A stretch of 17,671 nucleotides of DNA from Pseudomonadota bacterium (lineage in GTDB: Bacteria; Pseudomonadota; Gammaproteobacteria; Steroidobacterales; Steroidobacteraceae). A program made the position numbers and the translations under genes. Location of the stretch: contig JAEYUC010000086.1 in the NCBI GenBank assembly GCA_023433705.1, forward strand, positions 1 through 17,671, given 5' to 3'. The notes below the pieces were generated by a model, which was given only the letters and a program-made list of their open reading frames with translations, made no database searches and was not told the DNA's origin. Of the stretch, positions 6,221 through 13,294 are shown piece after piece. The number at the start of each line of letters is the position of its first letter. The stretch's first letter is position 1.

Positions 6221-9073
6221 ATGCACGCGAAGGATTATCACGATCTCGGAACGCCGGCCGCGAAGGGCGAGCCGGTCACGCTCGAAATCGACGGCGCCAC
6301 GGTCACCGTTCCGGAGGGCACGTCGATCATGCGTGCGGCGGCGCTCGCCGACGCCGACATCCCGAAGCTGTGCGCCACGGACACGCTGAAACACTTCGGT
6401 TCCTGCCGCGTGTGCCTGGTCGAGATCGAAGGCCGCAAGGGATTTCCCGCCTCCTGCACGACCGAGGTCGCGGCGGGCATGAAGGTGCGCACGCAGAGCG
6501 AGGCGCTGGCGAAGCTGCGGCGCGGCGTGCTGGAACTCTACGTCTCCGAACACCCGGTGGGCAGTTGCCCCGACTCGAGCCGCTGCGAGCTCGAACATCT
6601 CGCGCACGAACACGGCATCGGACAATCGCGTTTCGCCGGCGACGCGACCGCGCGCCACGTTCACACGCCGAAGCCGGTCGATGCGAGCAATCCGTATTTC
6701 CGCTTCGACAACGACCTGTGCATCGTCTGTTCGCGCTGCGTGCGCGCCTGCGAGGAGCAGCAGGGCACCTTCGCGCTGACCATCGAAGGGCGTGGCATCG
6801 AATCGCGCGTCGCGGCCTCGCAGCAGCAGCCCTTCCTCGAATCCGAATGCGTGTCGTGCGGCGCCTGCGTCGAGGCCTGTCCGACCGGCGCGCTCATGGA
6901 GAAGTCCGTCCTCACCGCGGGTCTTCCTGAGAAGGCGATCACGACCACCTGCGCCTATTGCGGCGTCGGGTGCTCGCTGGTCGCCGAGGTCAAGGACGGC
7001 GCGGTGGCCCGCATGGTCCCGAGCCGCGAAGGCCGCGCGAACCAGGGTCACGCCTGCGTGAAGGGCCGCTTCGCCTACGGCTACGCGACGCACCCGGATC
7101 GCGTCACGAAGCCGCTCATCCGCAAGAGCATCAACGACGAGTGGACCGAGGTGAGCTGGGACGAAGCGATCAACTTCGCGGCCAGCGAGTTCAAACGCAT
7201 CCAGGCGAAATACGGCCGCGACTCGATCGGCGGAATCACGTCCTCGCGTTGCACGAACGAGGAAACCTTCCTCGTGCAGAAACTCGTGCGCGCGGCCTTC
7301 GGCACCAACAACGTCGACACTTGCGCGCGCGTGTGTCATTCGCCGACGGGTTACGGACTCAAACACACGCTCGGAGAATCGGCGGGCACGCAGGAGTTCG
7401 TGTCGGTGCAACATGCCGACGTCATCATGGTCATCGGCGCGAGTCCGACGGAAGCCCACCCGGTGTTCGCGTCGCAGATGAAACGACGGCTGCGCGCCGG
7501 CGCCAGGCTCATCGTCGTCGATCCGCGCGAGATCCCGCTGGTGCGCTCGGCGCACATCCAGGCTGACTATCACCTGCGCCTGCTGCCCGGCACCAACGTC
7601 GCGATCATCAACGCGCTCGCGCACGTGATCGTGACCGAGGGCCTGACGAAGGAGGACTACGTCGCCGACCGCTGCGAGCGCGACTCGTACGAGAAGTGGA
7701 AGAAGTTCGTCGCCGATCCGGTGAACTCGCCCGAGGCGATGGAGAAGGTCACGGGCGTGCCGGCCGCGCTGGTGCGCGGCGCCGCGCGGCTCTATGGCCG
7801 CGGACCGAACAGCGCCATTTACTACGGCCTCGGCGTCACCGAGCACAGCCAGGGCAGCACCATGGTCATGGGCATCGCCAATCTCGCCATGGCCACCGGC
7901 AACCTGGGGCGCGAAGGCGTGGGCGTATCGCCGCTGCGTGGACAGAACAACGTGCAGGGTTCGTGCGACATGGGTTCGTTCCCGCACGAGTTCTCCGGCT
8001 ATCGCCACGTGTCCGACGACGCGACACGCGCGCTGTTCGAGTCGATGTGGAACGTGAAGCTCACGCCCGAGCAGGGCCTGCGCATTCCGAACATGTTCGA
8101 AGCCGCGCTCGACGGCAGCTTCAAGGGCATGTACATCCAGGGTGAGGATCTCGCGCAGTCCGACCCGAACACTTCGCACGTGACCGCCGCGTTGTCGTCG
8201 CTCGAATGCCTGGTGATCCAGGACATCTTCCACAACGAAACGGCGCGGTTCGCGCACGTGTTCCTGCCGGGCTCGTCGTTCCTCGAGAAGGACGGCACGT
8301 TCACGAACGCGGAACGGCGCATCTCGCGGGTGCGCAAGGTCATGGAACCGCTGGCGGGCTTCGCCGACTGGGAAGTGACCCTGAAACTCTCGAACGCGCT
8401 CGGCTACCCGATGAACTACACGCATCCGTCCGAGATCATGGACGAGATCGCGGCGCTCACGCCGACATTCACCGGCGTGAGTTACCGGAAGCTCGACGAG
8501 CTCGGATCCATCCAGTGGCCCTGCAACGAAAAGGCGCCCGTGGGCACACCGACGATGCACGTCGGCGAGTTCGTGCGCGGCAAGGGCAAGTTCTACGTCA
8601 CCGCGTACGTGCCCACCAACGAGCGCACCTCCGCGAAGTTTCCGTTGCTGCTCACGACCGGCCGCGTGCTCACGCAGTACAACGTCGGCGCGCAGACCCG
8701 CCGCACTCACAATCTCGCCTGGCACAGCGAGGATCGCCTCGAGATGCATCCGCACGACGCGGAAGCGCGCGGCATCGAGAACGGCGACTGGGTAGGCGTG
8801 ACGAGCCGCGCCGGAGACACGGTGCTGCGCGTCGAGATCACGGACCGCGTGGCGCCGGGCGTGGTCTACACGACGTTCCACTTCCCCGAGTCGGGCGCGA
8901 ATCTGATCACCACCGACAATTCCGACTGGGCGACGAATTGCCCGGAATACAAGGTGACCGCCGTGCAGGTGGTGAGGGTCGCGCAGCCCGCGGCCTGGCA
9001 GCTGCGCCGCAAGTCTGAGATCGCGCAGCCGAAGCGCCGCAAACAATCCGCGGAGGCGCCGGTCGGCGGCTGA
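6221..9073 (+). CDS. fdsA: NAD-dependent formate dehydrogenase alpha (catalytic) subunit, Mo-bis-MGD
   Basis: This subunit oxidises formate to CO2 at a molybdenum bis-MGD site. The 950 residues are in order: a NuoG-like [2Fe-2S] domain (C51, C62, C65, C79); a His/Cys cluster region (H111, C116, C122); a two-[4Fe-4S] ferredoxin domain (C167-C177 and C210-C220); and the MopB domain with a [4Fe-4S] site (C244, C247, C251, C279). The catalytic pair is C372-H373 in ARVCHSPTGYG, so this is a cysteine rather than selenocysteine enzyme. The C-terminal part (from RVLTQYNVGAQTRRTHNL) is the dinucleotide-binding domain. The His/Cys region lacks one of its usual three cysteines (see findings). The ATG follows CGGAGA by five bases. 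No Tat signal was seen, consistent with a cytoplasmic enzyme. Confidence 0.97.
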   Translation: MHAKDYHDLGTPAAKGEPVTLEIDGATVTVPEGTSIMRAAALADADIPKLCATDTLKHFGSCRVCLVEIEGRKGFPASCTTEVAAGMKVRTQSEALAKLRRGVLELYVSEHPVGSCPDSSRCELEHLAHEHGIGQSRFAGDATARHVHTPKPVDASNPYFRFDNDLCIVCSRCVRACEEQQGTFALTIEGRGIESRVAASQQQPFLESECVSCGACVEACPTGALMEKSVLTAGLPEKAITTTCAYCGVGCSLVAEVKDGAVARMVPSREGRANQGHACVKGRFAYGYATHPDRVTKPLIRKSINDEWTEVSWDEAINFAASEFKRIQAKYGRDSIGGITSSRCTNEETFLVQKLVRAAFGTNNVDTCARVCHSPTGYGLKHTLGESAGTQEFVSVQHADVIMVIGASPTEAHPVFASQMKRRLRAGARLIVVDPREIPLVRSAHIQADYHLRLLPGTNVAIINALAHVIVTEGLTKEDYVADRCERDSYEKWKKFVADPVNSPEAMEKVTGVPAALVRGAARLYGRGPNSAIYYGLGVTEHSQGSTMVMGIANLAMATGNLGREGVGVSPLRGQNNVQGSCDMGSFPHEFSGYRHVSDDATRALFESMWNVKLTPEQGLRIPNMFEAALDGSFKGMYIQGEDLAQSDPNTSHVTAALSSLECLVIQDIFHNETARFAHVFLPGSSFLEKDGTFTNAERRISRVRKVMEPLAGFADWEVTLKLSNALGYPMNYTHPSEIMDEIAALTPTFTGVSYRKLDELGSIQWPCNEKAPVGTPTMHVGEFVRGKGKFYVTAYVPTNERTSAKFPLLLTTGRVLTQYNVGAQTRRTHNLAWHSEDRLEMHPHDAEARGIENGDWVGVTSRAGDTVLRVEITDRVAPGVVYTTFHFPESGANLITTDNSDWATNCPEYKVTAVQVVRVAQPAAWQLRRKSEIAQPKRRKQSAEAPVGG

Positions 9074-9078
9074 GACGC

Positions 9079-9309
9079 TTGGACATCCAACGCCTCGTTT
9101 CGATGGCGAACGACATTGCCGCCTTCTTCGACGCCGAGCCTGACAAGGTTGCGGCGGCGGAGGGTGTGCGATTTCACATGTCGCGGTTCTGGGAGCAGCG
9201 CATGCGCCGCGCGATCATCGCGCACGTGGCCGACGGCGGCGCGGGCCTGTCGCCCACCGCGCGCCAGGCGGTCGAAATGCTCGCCAATAGCGCGAATCAA
9301 TCGAAGTGA
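9079..9309 (+). CDS. fdsD: formate dehydrogenase delta subunit
   Basis: A 76-residue protein of the FdsD family, a small subunit or accessory protein found at the end of fds operons. The family pattern is clear: RLVSMANDIAAFFD, then VRFHMSRFWEQRMRRAII, and a short C-terminal helix. Starting at the TTG (9079) preserves the N-terminal helix that family members have; the first ATG (9103) would begin within that helix and is less likely. It starts five bases after the fdsA stop, with no strong ribosome binding site, so it probably depends on coupled translation. Confidence 0.9.
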   Translation: MDIQRLVSMANDIAAFFDAEPDKVAAAEGVRFHMSRFWEQRMRRAIIAHVADGGAGLSPTARQAVEMLANSANQSK

Positions 9310-9358
9310 GCACTGCCGCTCTCGAAAGCGTGGGCGCGGCCGTGCCAGTATTGCGCCC

Positions 9359-10243
9359 ATGAGTTCGAATCTCGCGGCCAAGATCGCCGCCAAGCAGTTC
9401 GTCGTCACGGGCGAACTGACCCCACCGAAGGGCACGGATCTCACGAAGTTGTTCGAAACCGCCGAGCTGCTGCGCGGCCCGGTCGACGCCATCAACATCA
9501 CCGAATCGCCGCGCGCGCGCATGGCGATGGATCCGCGCGCGGTGGCCAGGCTGCTGCTGGATCGCGGCATCGAGACGATCGTCCAGGTGACGAGCCGCGA
9601 CCGCAACCGCATCGCGGTGCAATCGGACCTGCTCGGCGCCGCGGTGCTCGGTCTCAGGAATTTCGTGTTCATGGGCGGCGATTCGCCCGCGGGCGGCGAT
9701 CACCCGGACGCCAAGCCGGTGTTCGACCTCACGGCTTCAGGGCTGCTGGCCGCCGCGGAAGCGCTGCGCAACGGCAGGGATGCCGCGGGAAATCCACTGA
9801 GCGGCACGCCGGACCTGTTTCTCGGGGCGACCGCGAATCCGGGCGCCAGGAACTTCGAAGCGGAAGTCGAGAACACGCGCCGCAAGATCGATGCCGGCGC
9901 GAAGATGCTGCAGACGCAGGCTATCTACCACGTGGATCAGCTCAAACGTTTCATCGACGCGGTGAAGCCCGATGGGGTCGCCGTACTCGCCGGCATCATC
10001 CCGTTGAAGTCGGAAAAGAGCGGGCCGTGGCTCAACGCGAATCTGCCGGGAGTCGTCGTTCCGCCCGACATGCTCGCGGCGATGGACGAAGCCGCGCGGG
10101 TGGGCAAGACCCGGGAACGTGGCATCGAGCTCGCCGCGGGGGTGGTGCGCGACATGAAATCGCTCTGCGCGGGCGTACACATCATGGCCATCGGCTGGGA
10201 AGCGGAAGTGCCCACGATCCTCGCCAGCGCCGGCGTGCGCTGA
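9359..10243 (+). CDS. metF: methylenetetrahydrofolate reductase (MetF family)
   Basis: A flavin enzyme interconverting 5,10-methylene- and 5-methyl-tetrahydrofolate. The 294-residue protein shows the MTHFR barrel pattern: VVTGELTPPKG with Glu19 at the catalytic acid position, INITESPRARM, IVQVTSRDRNR, FVFMGGDSP with the folate-binding Asp108, LGATANPGA, and QTQAIYHVDQLKRF with the conserved glutamine. The last motif and the opening resemble the acetogen/environmental branch more than E. coli MetF, which has QFFFD there. It lies 49 bases after fdsD in the same direction. The ATG at 9359 has no obvious Shine-Dalgarno. It could supply methyl-THF for methionine or run in reverse to oxidise methyl groups; the sequence alone does not decide. 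Confidence 0.9.
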   Translation: MSSNLAAKIAAKQFVVTGELTPPKGTDLTKLFETAELLRGPVDAINITESPRARMAMDPRAVARLLLDRGIETIVQVTSRDRNRIAVQSDLLGAAVLGLRNFVFMGGDSPAGGDHPDAKPVFDLTASGLLAAAEALRNGRDAAGNPLSGTPDLFLGATANPGARNFEAEVENTRRKIDAGAKMLQTQAIYHVDQLKRFIDAVKPDGVAVLAGIIPLKSEKSGPWLNANLPGVVVPPDMLAAMDEAARVGKTRERGIELAAGVVRDMKSLCAGVHIMAIGWEAEVPTILASAGVR

Positions 10244-10267
10244 AGCGTCGGTAGCCTTTTCAGCGCA

Positions 10268-10290
10268 GCCGCCCGAACCAGGCGGGCGGC
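10268..10290. terminator. GC-rich hairpin between convergent metF and XRE genes
   Basis: GCCGCCCG (10268-10275) pairs with CGGGCGGC (10283-10290) across a 7-base loop, in the 57-base gap between the converging ends of metF and the - strand regulator. A T-run is missing on both strands; the closest is CTTTT (10256-10260) on the + strand, which is the 3' side for the - strand transcript but reads as A's there. It may act as a transcript-end stem for both genes; a true intrinsic terminator is not proven. Confidence 0.45.
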
Positions 10291-10300
10291 CGGTCGGAAG

Positions 10301-10627
10301 TTAGAGGATGTCGTCCTCGCCGGCGACGCCGCCTTCGTCCTCCCACCGGTTCACTTCCCAGACTTCCTCACGGCTGAACTTCAGCCGCACCCCGGCGCCG
10401 CCGCCGTTCTCGGCGATGAACACCACGCCGGCCGCCTCGAGGGCCGCGCGCAGCCTGCGCCGCGTCGTTTCGTCGGGCGAACGGAATCGCTTTTCGAAGT
10501 CCGCGATCGTCTGCGCATCGATGGAGGCGGCCTGGGAAAGCTGAGCCTGCGACCATTCGATGAGTGCGCGCGCGGCGCGGCATTGTGAGGCGGTCAACGC
10601 GGTGGGCGATGGAACGGCGGTGTTCAT
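10301..10627 (-). CDS. small XRE-family helix-turn-helix transcriptional regulator
   Basis: A 108-residue protein with one helix-turn-helix domain at about residues 13-62: QCRAARALIEWSQAQLSQAA, then DAQTIADFEKRFRSPDETTR. It continues with LRAALEAAGVVFIAENGGGAGVRLKF, a tail common among small proteobacterial XRE-like proteins. The C-terminus is acidic (VNRWEDEGGVAGEDDIL). The start ATG is at 10627 (reverse complement); the open frame extends upstream, but the extra residues are unlike the family and would cross the divergent promoter region. It is the only - strand gene here. Its target is unknown; the divergently transcribed membrane-protein gene and its own promoter are the natural candidates. 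Confidence 0.85.
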   Translation of the reverse strand: MNTAVPSPTALTASQCRAARALIEWSQAQLSQAASIDAQTIADFEKRFRSPDETTRRRLRAALEAAGVVFIAENGGGAGVRLKFSREEVWEVNRWEDEGGVAGEDDIL

Positions 10628-10634
10628 GGCCGCG

Positions 10635-10662
10635 AGCGTACTACGCGCGCACCTTGCGTCAA
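10635..10662 (-). promoter_or_regulatory. possible promoter of the XRE regulator
   Basis: Read on the - strand, TTGACG (10662-10657) and TACGCT (10640-10635) are spaced by 16 bases. The -35 matches the sigma-70 consensus at five of six positions, the -10 only at three. The -10 ends seven bases before the ATG at 10627, so the transcript would be nearly leaderless, which agrees with the lack of a Shine-Dalgarno. This rests on pattern matching alone. Confidence 0.25.
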
Positions 10663-10753
10663 ATGGACCTGCCGGCACCGATCGCGATTGCGGATAGTGA
10701 CCGCGCGGCGATTGCGTTATAACCGGCCGGGACTCGTCAGCCAGGAGATGTTC

Positions 10754-11110
10754 ATGCCGGTTCCATGGATTGCCGTCGGCGGTCTCGTGCTCAGCAATCT
10801 CGACAAGATCATGGCCGTCGTGAAGCCCGCGTTCACGCGCAAACCGATCGAGGTGCCGCCGAACCAGCCCGATCTCGCACGCCAGTCCGAGTTGCTGAAC
10901 CGGCAGATCGCCGAGTTGCAGGCGGCTGCATCGGCGCAGGCGGAGCAGATCCGCAATCTCGCCGCCCAGGTGAAGGAAGTCGTGGCGGCGCTGGAGCAAT
11001 ACTCAGCCGCGGCCGCCGCGCATCGCACGCTGACCCGCCGCCTTTCCTACGCGGCGCTCGGCATTTCGATTCTCGCCCTCGGGGTGGTGGTGGCAGGCGC
11101 GCTGTACTGA
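10754..11110 (+). CDS. small coiled-coil protein with C-terminal membrane anchor
   Basis: I do not recognise a family. The 118-residue product has a short hydrophobic N-terminal stretch (residues 5-23), a proline-containing linker (FTRKPIEVPPNQPD), a heptad-like Ala/Gln/Glu/Leu-rich helix at about residues 41-82 that should form a coiled coil, and a C-terminal transmembrane segment at about residues 98-117 (LGISILALGVVVAGAL). Basic residues R91, R95 and R96 precede the membrane segment, suggesting a cytoplasmic coiled coil tethered by its C-terminus. The ATG at 10754 has AGGAG at 10743-10747, six bases upstream; the ATG at 10748 directly abuts that site and is less likely. A TATAAC hexamer at 10718-10723 may be its -10, without a convincing -35. 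It is divergent from the XRE gene. Its function is unknown. Confidence 0.75.
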   Translation: MPVPWIAVGGLVLSNLDKIMAVVKPAFTRKPIEVPPNQPDLARQSELLNRQIAELQAAASAQAEQIRNLAAQVKEVVAALEQYSAAAAAHRTLTRRLSYAALGISILALGVVVAGALY

Positions 11111-11168
11111 CGCGGCAGGTTCGGGGCGGGCGCAATTCCGCACGGGTGGAAACCGATTTCTCCCACGG

Positions 11169-11198
11169 TTGAACCACCTTGAGGGCCGCCGCCAGAAT
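11169..11198 (+). promoter_or_regulatory. possible promoter of the DUF3237-ALDH-GMC operon
   Basis: TTGAAC (11169-11174) and CAGAAT (11193-11198) are separated by 18 bases and each matches the sigma-70 consensus at four of six positions, in the 154-base gap before the first DUF3237 gene. The expected start site would leave a leader of about 60 bases. The rest of the gap (11111-11264) shows no gene or strong hairpin. This is the best candidate by eye only. Confidence 0.3.
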
Positions 11199-11264
11199 CC
11201 ATGGATGGATGCTCGCGCCCAGGGGTGACGGCACCGGCGGCGTCGGACCGAGAGGGAGATTCCG

Positions 11265-11768
11265 ATGGCAGACGACGACAAGCCGAAGAGCGGATACACG
11301 CCGGTGGCGCCGCCGAATCTCGAGTTCGCGATGACGATCGCGATCAACCTCGGCGAGGTGTACTGGGTGAGGCCCACGCAGTACGGCTCCGAGCGCGCCG
11401 CGGTCTATCTACTCGACGGAACGGTGCGCGGCCCTGCGATCAACGGCATCGTGATCCCGCGGAGCGGCGGCGATTTCCCGTGGCTGCGTCCCGACGGCGT
11501 CATCGATTTCGACGCGCGTTACATGCTGCAGACCGACGACGGCGCGAACATCTATTTCCAGAGCCGCGGCTACCGCTGGGGCACGCCCGGGGCCATGGCG
11601 AAGATGGCGCGCCACGAGCCGGTGGCGGACCACGAGTACTACATGCGCACGGTGCCGAAGTTCGAGGCGCCGGCCGGCAAGTACGAGTGGCTCAACAAAC
11701 ACGTGTTCGTCGGACGGGCGGAGAAGACGCCCGATGGAAACCGGATTCACTACTTCAAGGTTCTTTAG
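11265..11768 (+). CDS. DUF3237 (UPF0311) protein, first copy
   Basis: A 167-residue protein of the DUF3237/UPF0311 family, a small beta-barrel fold. It shares a family core with the second copy at 14917-15393: TVRGPAINGIVIPRSGGDF, RPDGVIDFDARYMLQTDDG, IYFQSRGYRW, then PKFEAPAGKYEWLNKHVFVG and a C-terminal YFKVL. No signal peptide or membrane segment is visible. GAGGGAG lies just before the ATG at 11265. It opens a same-strand group with an aldehyde dehydrogenase (16 bases downstream), two GMC oxidoreductases and a transporter. From memory, DUF3237 proteins in a sphingomonad act as decarboxylases in phenylcoumaran (lignin dimer) breakdown beside GMC enzymes. That precedent makes an enzymatic role plausible, but no activity can be assigned from sequence. 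Confidence 0.88.
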   Translation: MADDDKPKSGYTPVAPPNLEFAMTIAINLGEVYWVRPTQYGSERAAVYLLDGTVRGPAINGIVIPRSGGDFPWLRPDGVIDFDARYMLQTDDGANIYFQSRGYRWGTPGAMAKMARHEPVADHEYYMRTVPKFEAPAGKYEWLNKHVFVGRAEKTPDGNRIHYFKVL

Positions 11769-11783
11769 AAGAAGGTGCGCTGA

Positions 11784-13229
11784 ATGAACTCGCCGGTTCC
11801 GTTCATCAGCGACGCCGCACGCGCGAAAGCCACGAACTTCACGGCCAGGCCGCGCGAACTCTTCATCGGCGGAAAGTGGCAGGCCGCGCAAACGGGCGAG
11901 ACCTTCGAGGTCGTGGATCCCGCGAACGAGCGGGTGTTCGCGAGGGCCGCGTCCGGCGCCGCCGCCGACATCGATGTCGCGGTGAAGGCCGCGCGGCGCG
12001 CGTTCGAGTCGCCGCCCTGGGCGACGATGACGCCGGCGCAGCGCGCGCGGCTGCTGCTCAGGCTTGCCGATCTCGTCGAGGCCAATGCCGACGAGATCGC
12101 GTTGCTCGAGACCCTGGACAACGGCATGCCGTTCAGGATGGCGAAGTTCGGCGGAGTCTTCGGCGCGGCCGAAAGTCTGCGTTACCACGCCGGCTGGGCG
12201 ACGAAGATGCACGGCGCGACGATCAACCTCAGCATGCCGGGTGAGTGGCACGCGTACACGCTGCGCGAGCCCGTGGGTGTCGTCGGCCAGATCGTGCCGT
12301 GGAATTTCCCGTTCGTGATGGGCGTGGCGAAGATCGCGCCGGCGCTCGCGGTCGGCTGCGCGGTGGTGCTCAAACCCGCGGAGCAGACGCCGCTCACGAC
12401 GATACGGCTGGGTGAGTTGATCGCGGAAGCCGGATTCCCGGAAGGCGTGGTCAACATCGTGACCGGCTTCGGCGAGACGGCGGGGCGCGCGCTGGTCGCG
12501 CATCCCGATGTCGACAAGATCGCGTTCACGGGTTCGACCAGCGTGGGTCGCGAGATCCTCAAGGGCTGCGCGGGCAATCTCAAGCGCGTGACGCTCGAGC
12601 TCGGCGGCAAGTCCCCGGTCGTCATCTTTCCCGACGCGGCGCTCGAACCCGCAACCGAAGTCGCGGCGCGCGGCATTTTCATGAACACGGGGCAGGTGTG
12701 CGCCGCGGGCTCGCGCCTGTTCGTGCACGAGCAGGTGTTCGACCAGGTCGTCGAAGGCGTCGTCACGCGCGCGAAGAAACTCGCGCTCGGCGCGGGGACG
12801 GAGCCCACGACCGATCTGGGGCCCGTCGTATCCGAAGAGCAGCGCAAACGCGTGCTCGGCTACATCGATACCGGCAGGAGCGAGGGCGCGAAGGTCGTGA
12901 CGGGCGGCGGTGCACCACCGCGGCCCGGATACTTCGTCGAGCCCACCGTGCTCACGGACACCACCCGCAACATGAAGGTCGTACGCGAGGAGATCTTCGG
13001 CCCGGTGTTGTGCGCGATGAGGTTCGCCGAGACCGATCTCGACGCGATCGCGCGCCTCGCGAACGACACCGACTACGGCCTCGCGGCCAGCATCTGGACG
13101 CGTGACATCTCGACCGCGCACAAACTCGCGAAGAAGATTCGCGCGGGATCCGTGCGCATCAACACCGCCGGCACCGTCGATCCGTCGATGCCGCTCGGCG
13201 GCTACAAACAATCCGGCTGGGTTTTTTAA
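11784..13229 (+). CDS. NAD(P)-dependent aldehyde dehydrogenase, C-terminus cut by an in-frame stop
   Basis: An ALDH-superfamily enzyme oxidising an aldehyde to the acid. The 481 residues include VVGQIVPWNFPF with Asn174, VLKPAEQTPL, FTGSTSVGREI, LELGGKSP with general base Glu272, GQVCAAGSRLFV with nucleophile Cys306, and EEIFGPVL, so all catalytic parts are present. It has a short N-terminal arm (LFIGGKWQAAQTGETFEVVDPAN) and no targeting signal. The end is abnormal: GGYKQSGW is followed by VF and a TAA (13227-13229), where family members continue with GRE... and a ~20-residue tail. That tail can be read after the stop, to 13289. The break lies in an AT-rich patch (13221-13236). The missing tail helps subunit contacts in many ALDHs, so the protein may be impaired, or the stop may be a sequence error. 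Substrate is probably the aldehyde made by the neighbouring GMC enzymes. Confidence 0.92.
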   Translation: MNSPVPFISDAARAKATNFTARPRELFIGGKWQAAQTGETFEVVDPANERVFARAASGAAADIDVAVKAARRAFESPPWATMTPAQRARLLLRLADLVEANADEIALLETLDNGMPFRMAKFGGVFGAAESLRYHAGWATKMHGATINLSMPGEWHAYTLREPVGVVGQIVPWNFPFVMGVAKIAPALAVGCAVVLKPAEQTPLTTIRLGELIAEAGFPEGVVNIVTGFGETAGRALVAHPDVDKIAFTGSTSVGREILKGCAGNLKRVTLELGGKSPVVIFPDAALEPATEVAARGIFMNTGQVCAAGSRLFVHEQVFDQVVEGVVTRAKKLALGAGTEPTTDLGPVVSEEQRKRVLGYIDTGRSEGAKVVTGGGAPPRPGYFVEPTVLTDTTRNMKVVREEIFGPVLCAMRFAETDLDAIARLANDTDYGLAASIWTRDISTAHKLAKKIRAGSVRINTAGTVDPSMPLGGYKQSGWVF

Positions 13230-13289
13230 AATGTTAGGGAGTGGACGGAGATCTACACGGAAGTGAAATCGGTCACCGTGGGGCTGTAG
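13230..13289 (+). pseudogene. detached C-terminal tail of the aldehyde dehydrogenase
   Basis: Continuing in the ALDH frame past the TAA gives NVREWTEIYTEVKSVTVGL and a TAG at 13287-13289. YTEVKSVTVGL is the normal ending of many bacterial ALDHs, and the count between the Trp of GGYKQSGW and the Tyr is 11 codons, the spacing intact enzymes usually have. The frame was therefore probably intact, and the change is a local in-frame alteration around 13221-13236 rather than a net frameshift. With the tail, the ALDH would end five bases before the next gene's GTG, as in a coupled operon. Confidence 0.8.
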
Positions 13290-13294
13290 GCGAC

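Noticed and set aside
7320..7345. Selenocysteine formate dehydrogenase.
   Set aside because: The catalytic position is a TGT cysteine codon (7334-7336), with no in-frame TGA inside fdsA.
6158..9046. Very long open frame on the - strand opposite fdsA, and similar ones opposite ahcY (761-2686), the ALDH (11409-13211) and the second GMC gene (15501-17516).
   Set aside because: They mirror strongly supported + strand genes. Their products are Arg/His/Asp/Ala-rich with no family pattern, as expected when GC-rich codon bias removes stops from the antisense frame.
10688..10723. Full sigma-70 promoter for the small membrane protein (TTGCGG and TATAAC).
   Set aside because: The two hexamers are 24 bases apart, too far for a standard promoter; only the TATAAC at 10718-10723 is worth noting.
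11111..11264. A small gene or structured RNA in the gap before the first DUF3237 gene.
   Set aside because: No frame with a start and ribosome binding site, and only a weak 5-bp hairpin (AACCG/CGGTT near 11150-11170). Only a possible promoter was kept.
13221..13260. Programmed frameshift or transcriptional slippage at TTTTTTAAAA in the ALDH gene.
   Set aside because: The conserved tail is in the original frame after the stop. A shift of +1 gives an unrelated basic 14-codon tail and a shift of -1 stops within a few codons, so neither reaches the conserved ending.
13241..13294. Earlier GTG start (13241) for the first GMC gene.
   Set aside because: The added 18 codons are the ALDH tail read out of frame and would push the FAD motif away from the N-terminus, unlike the family.
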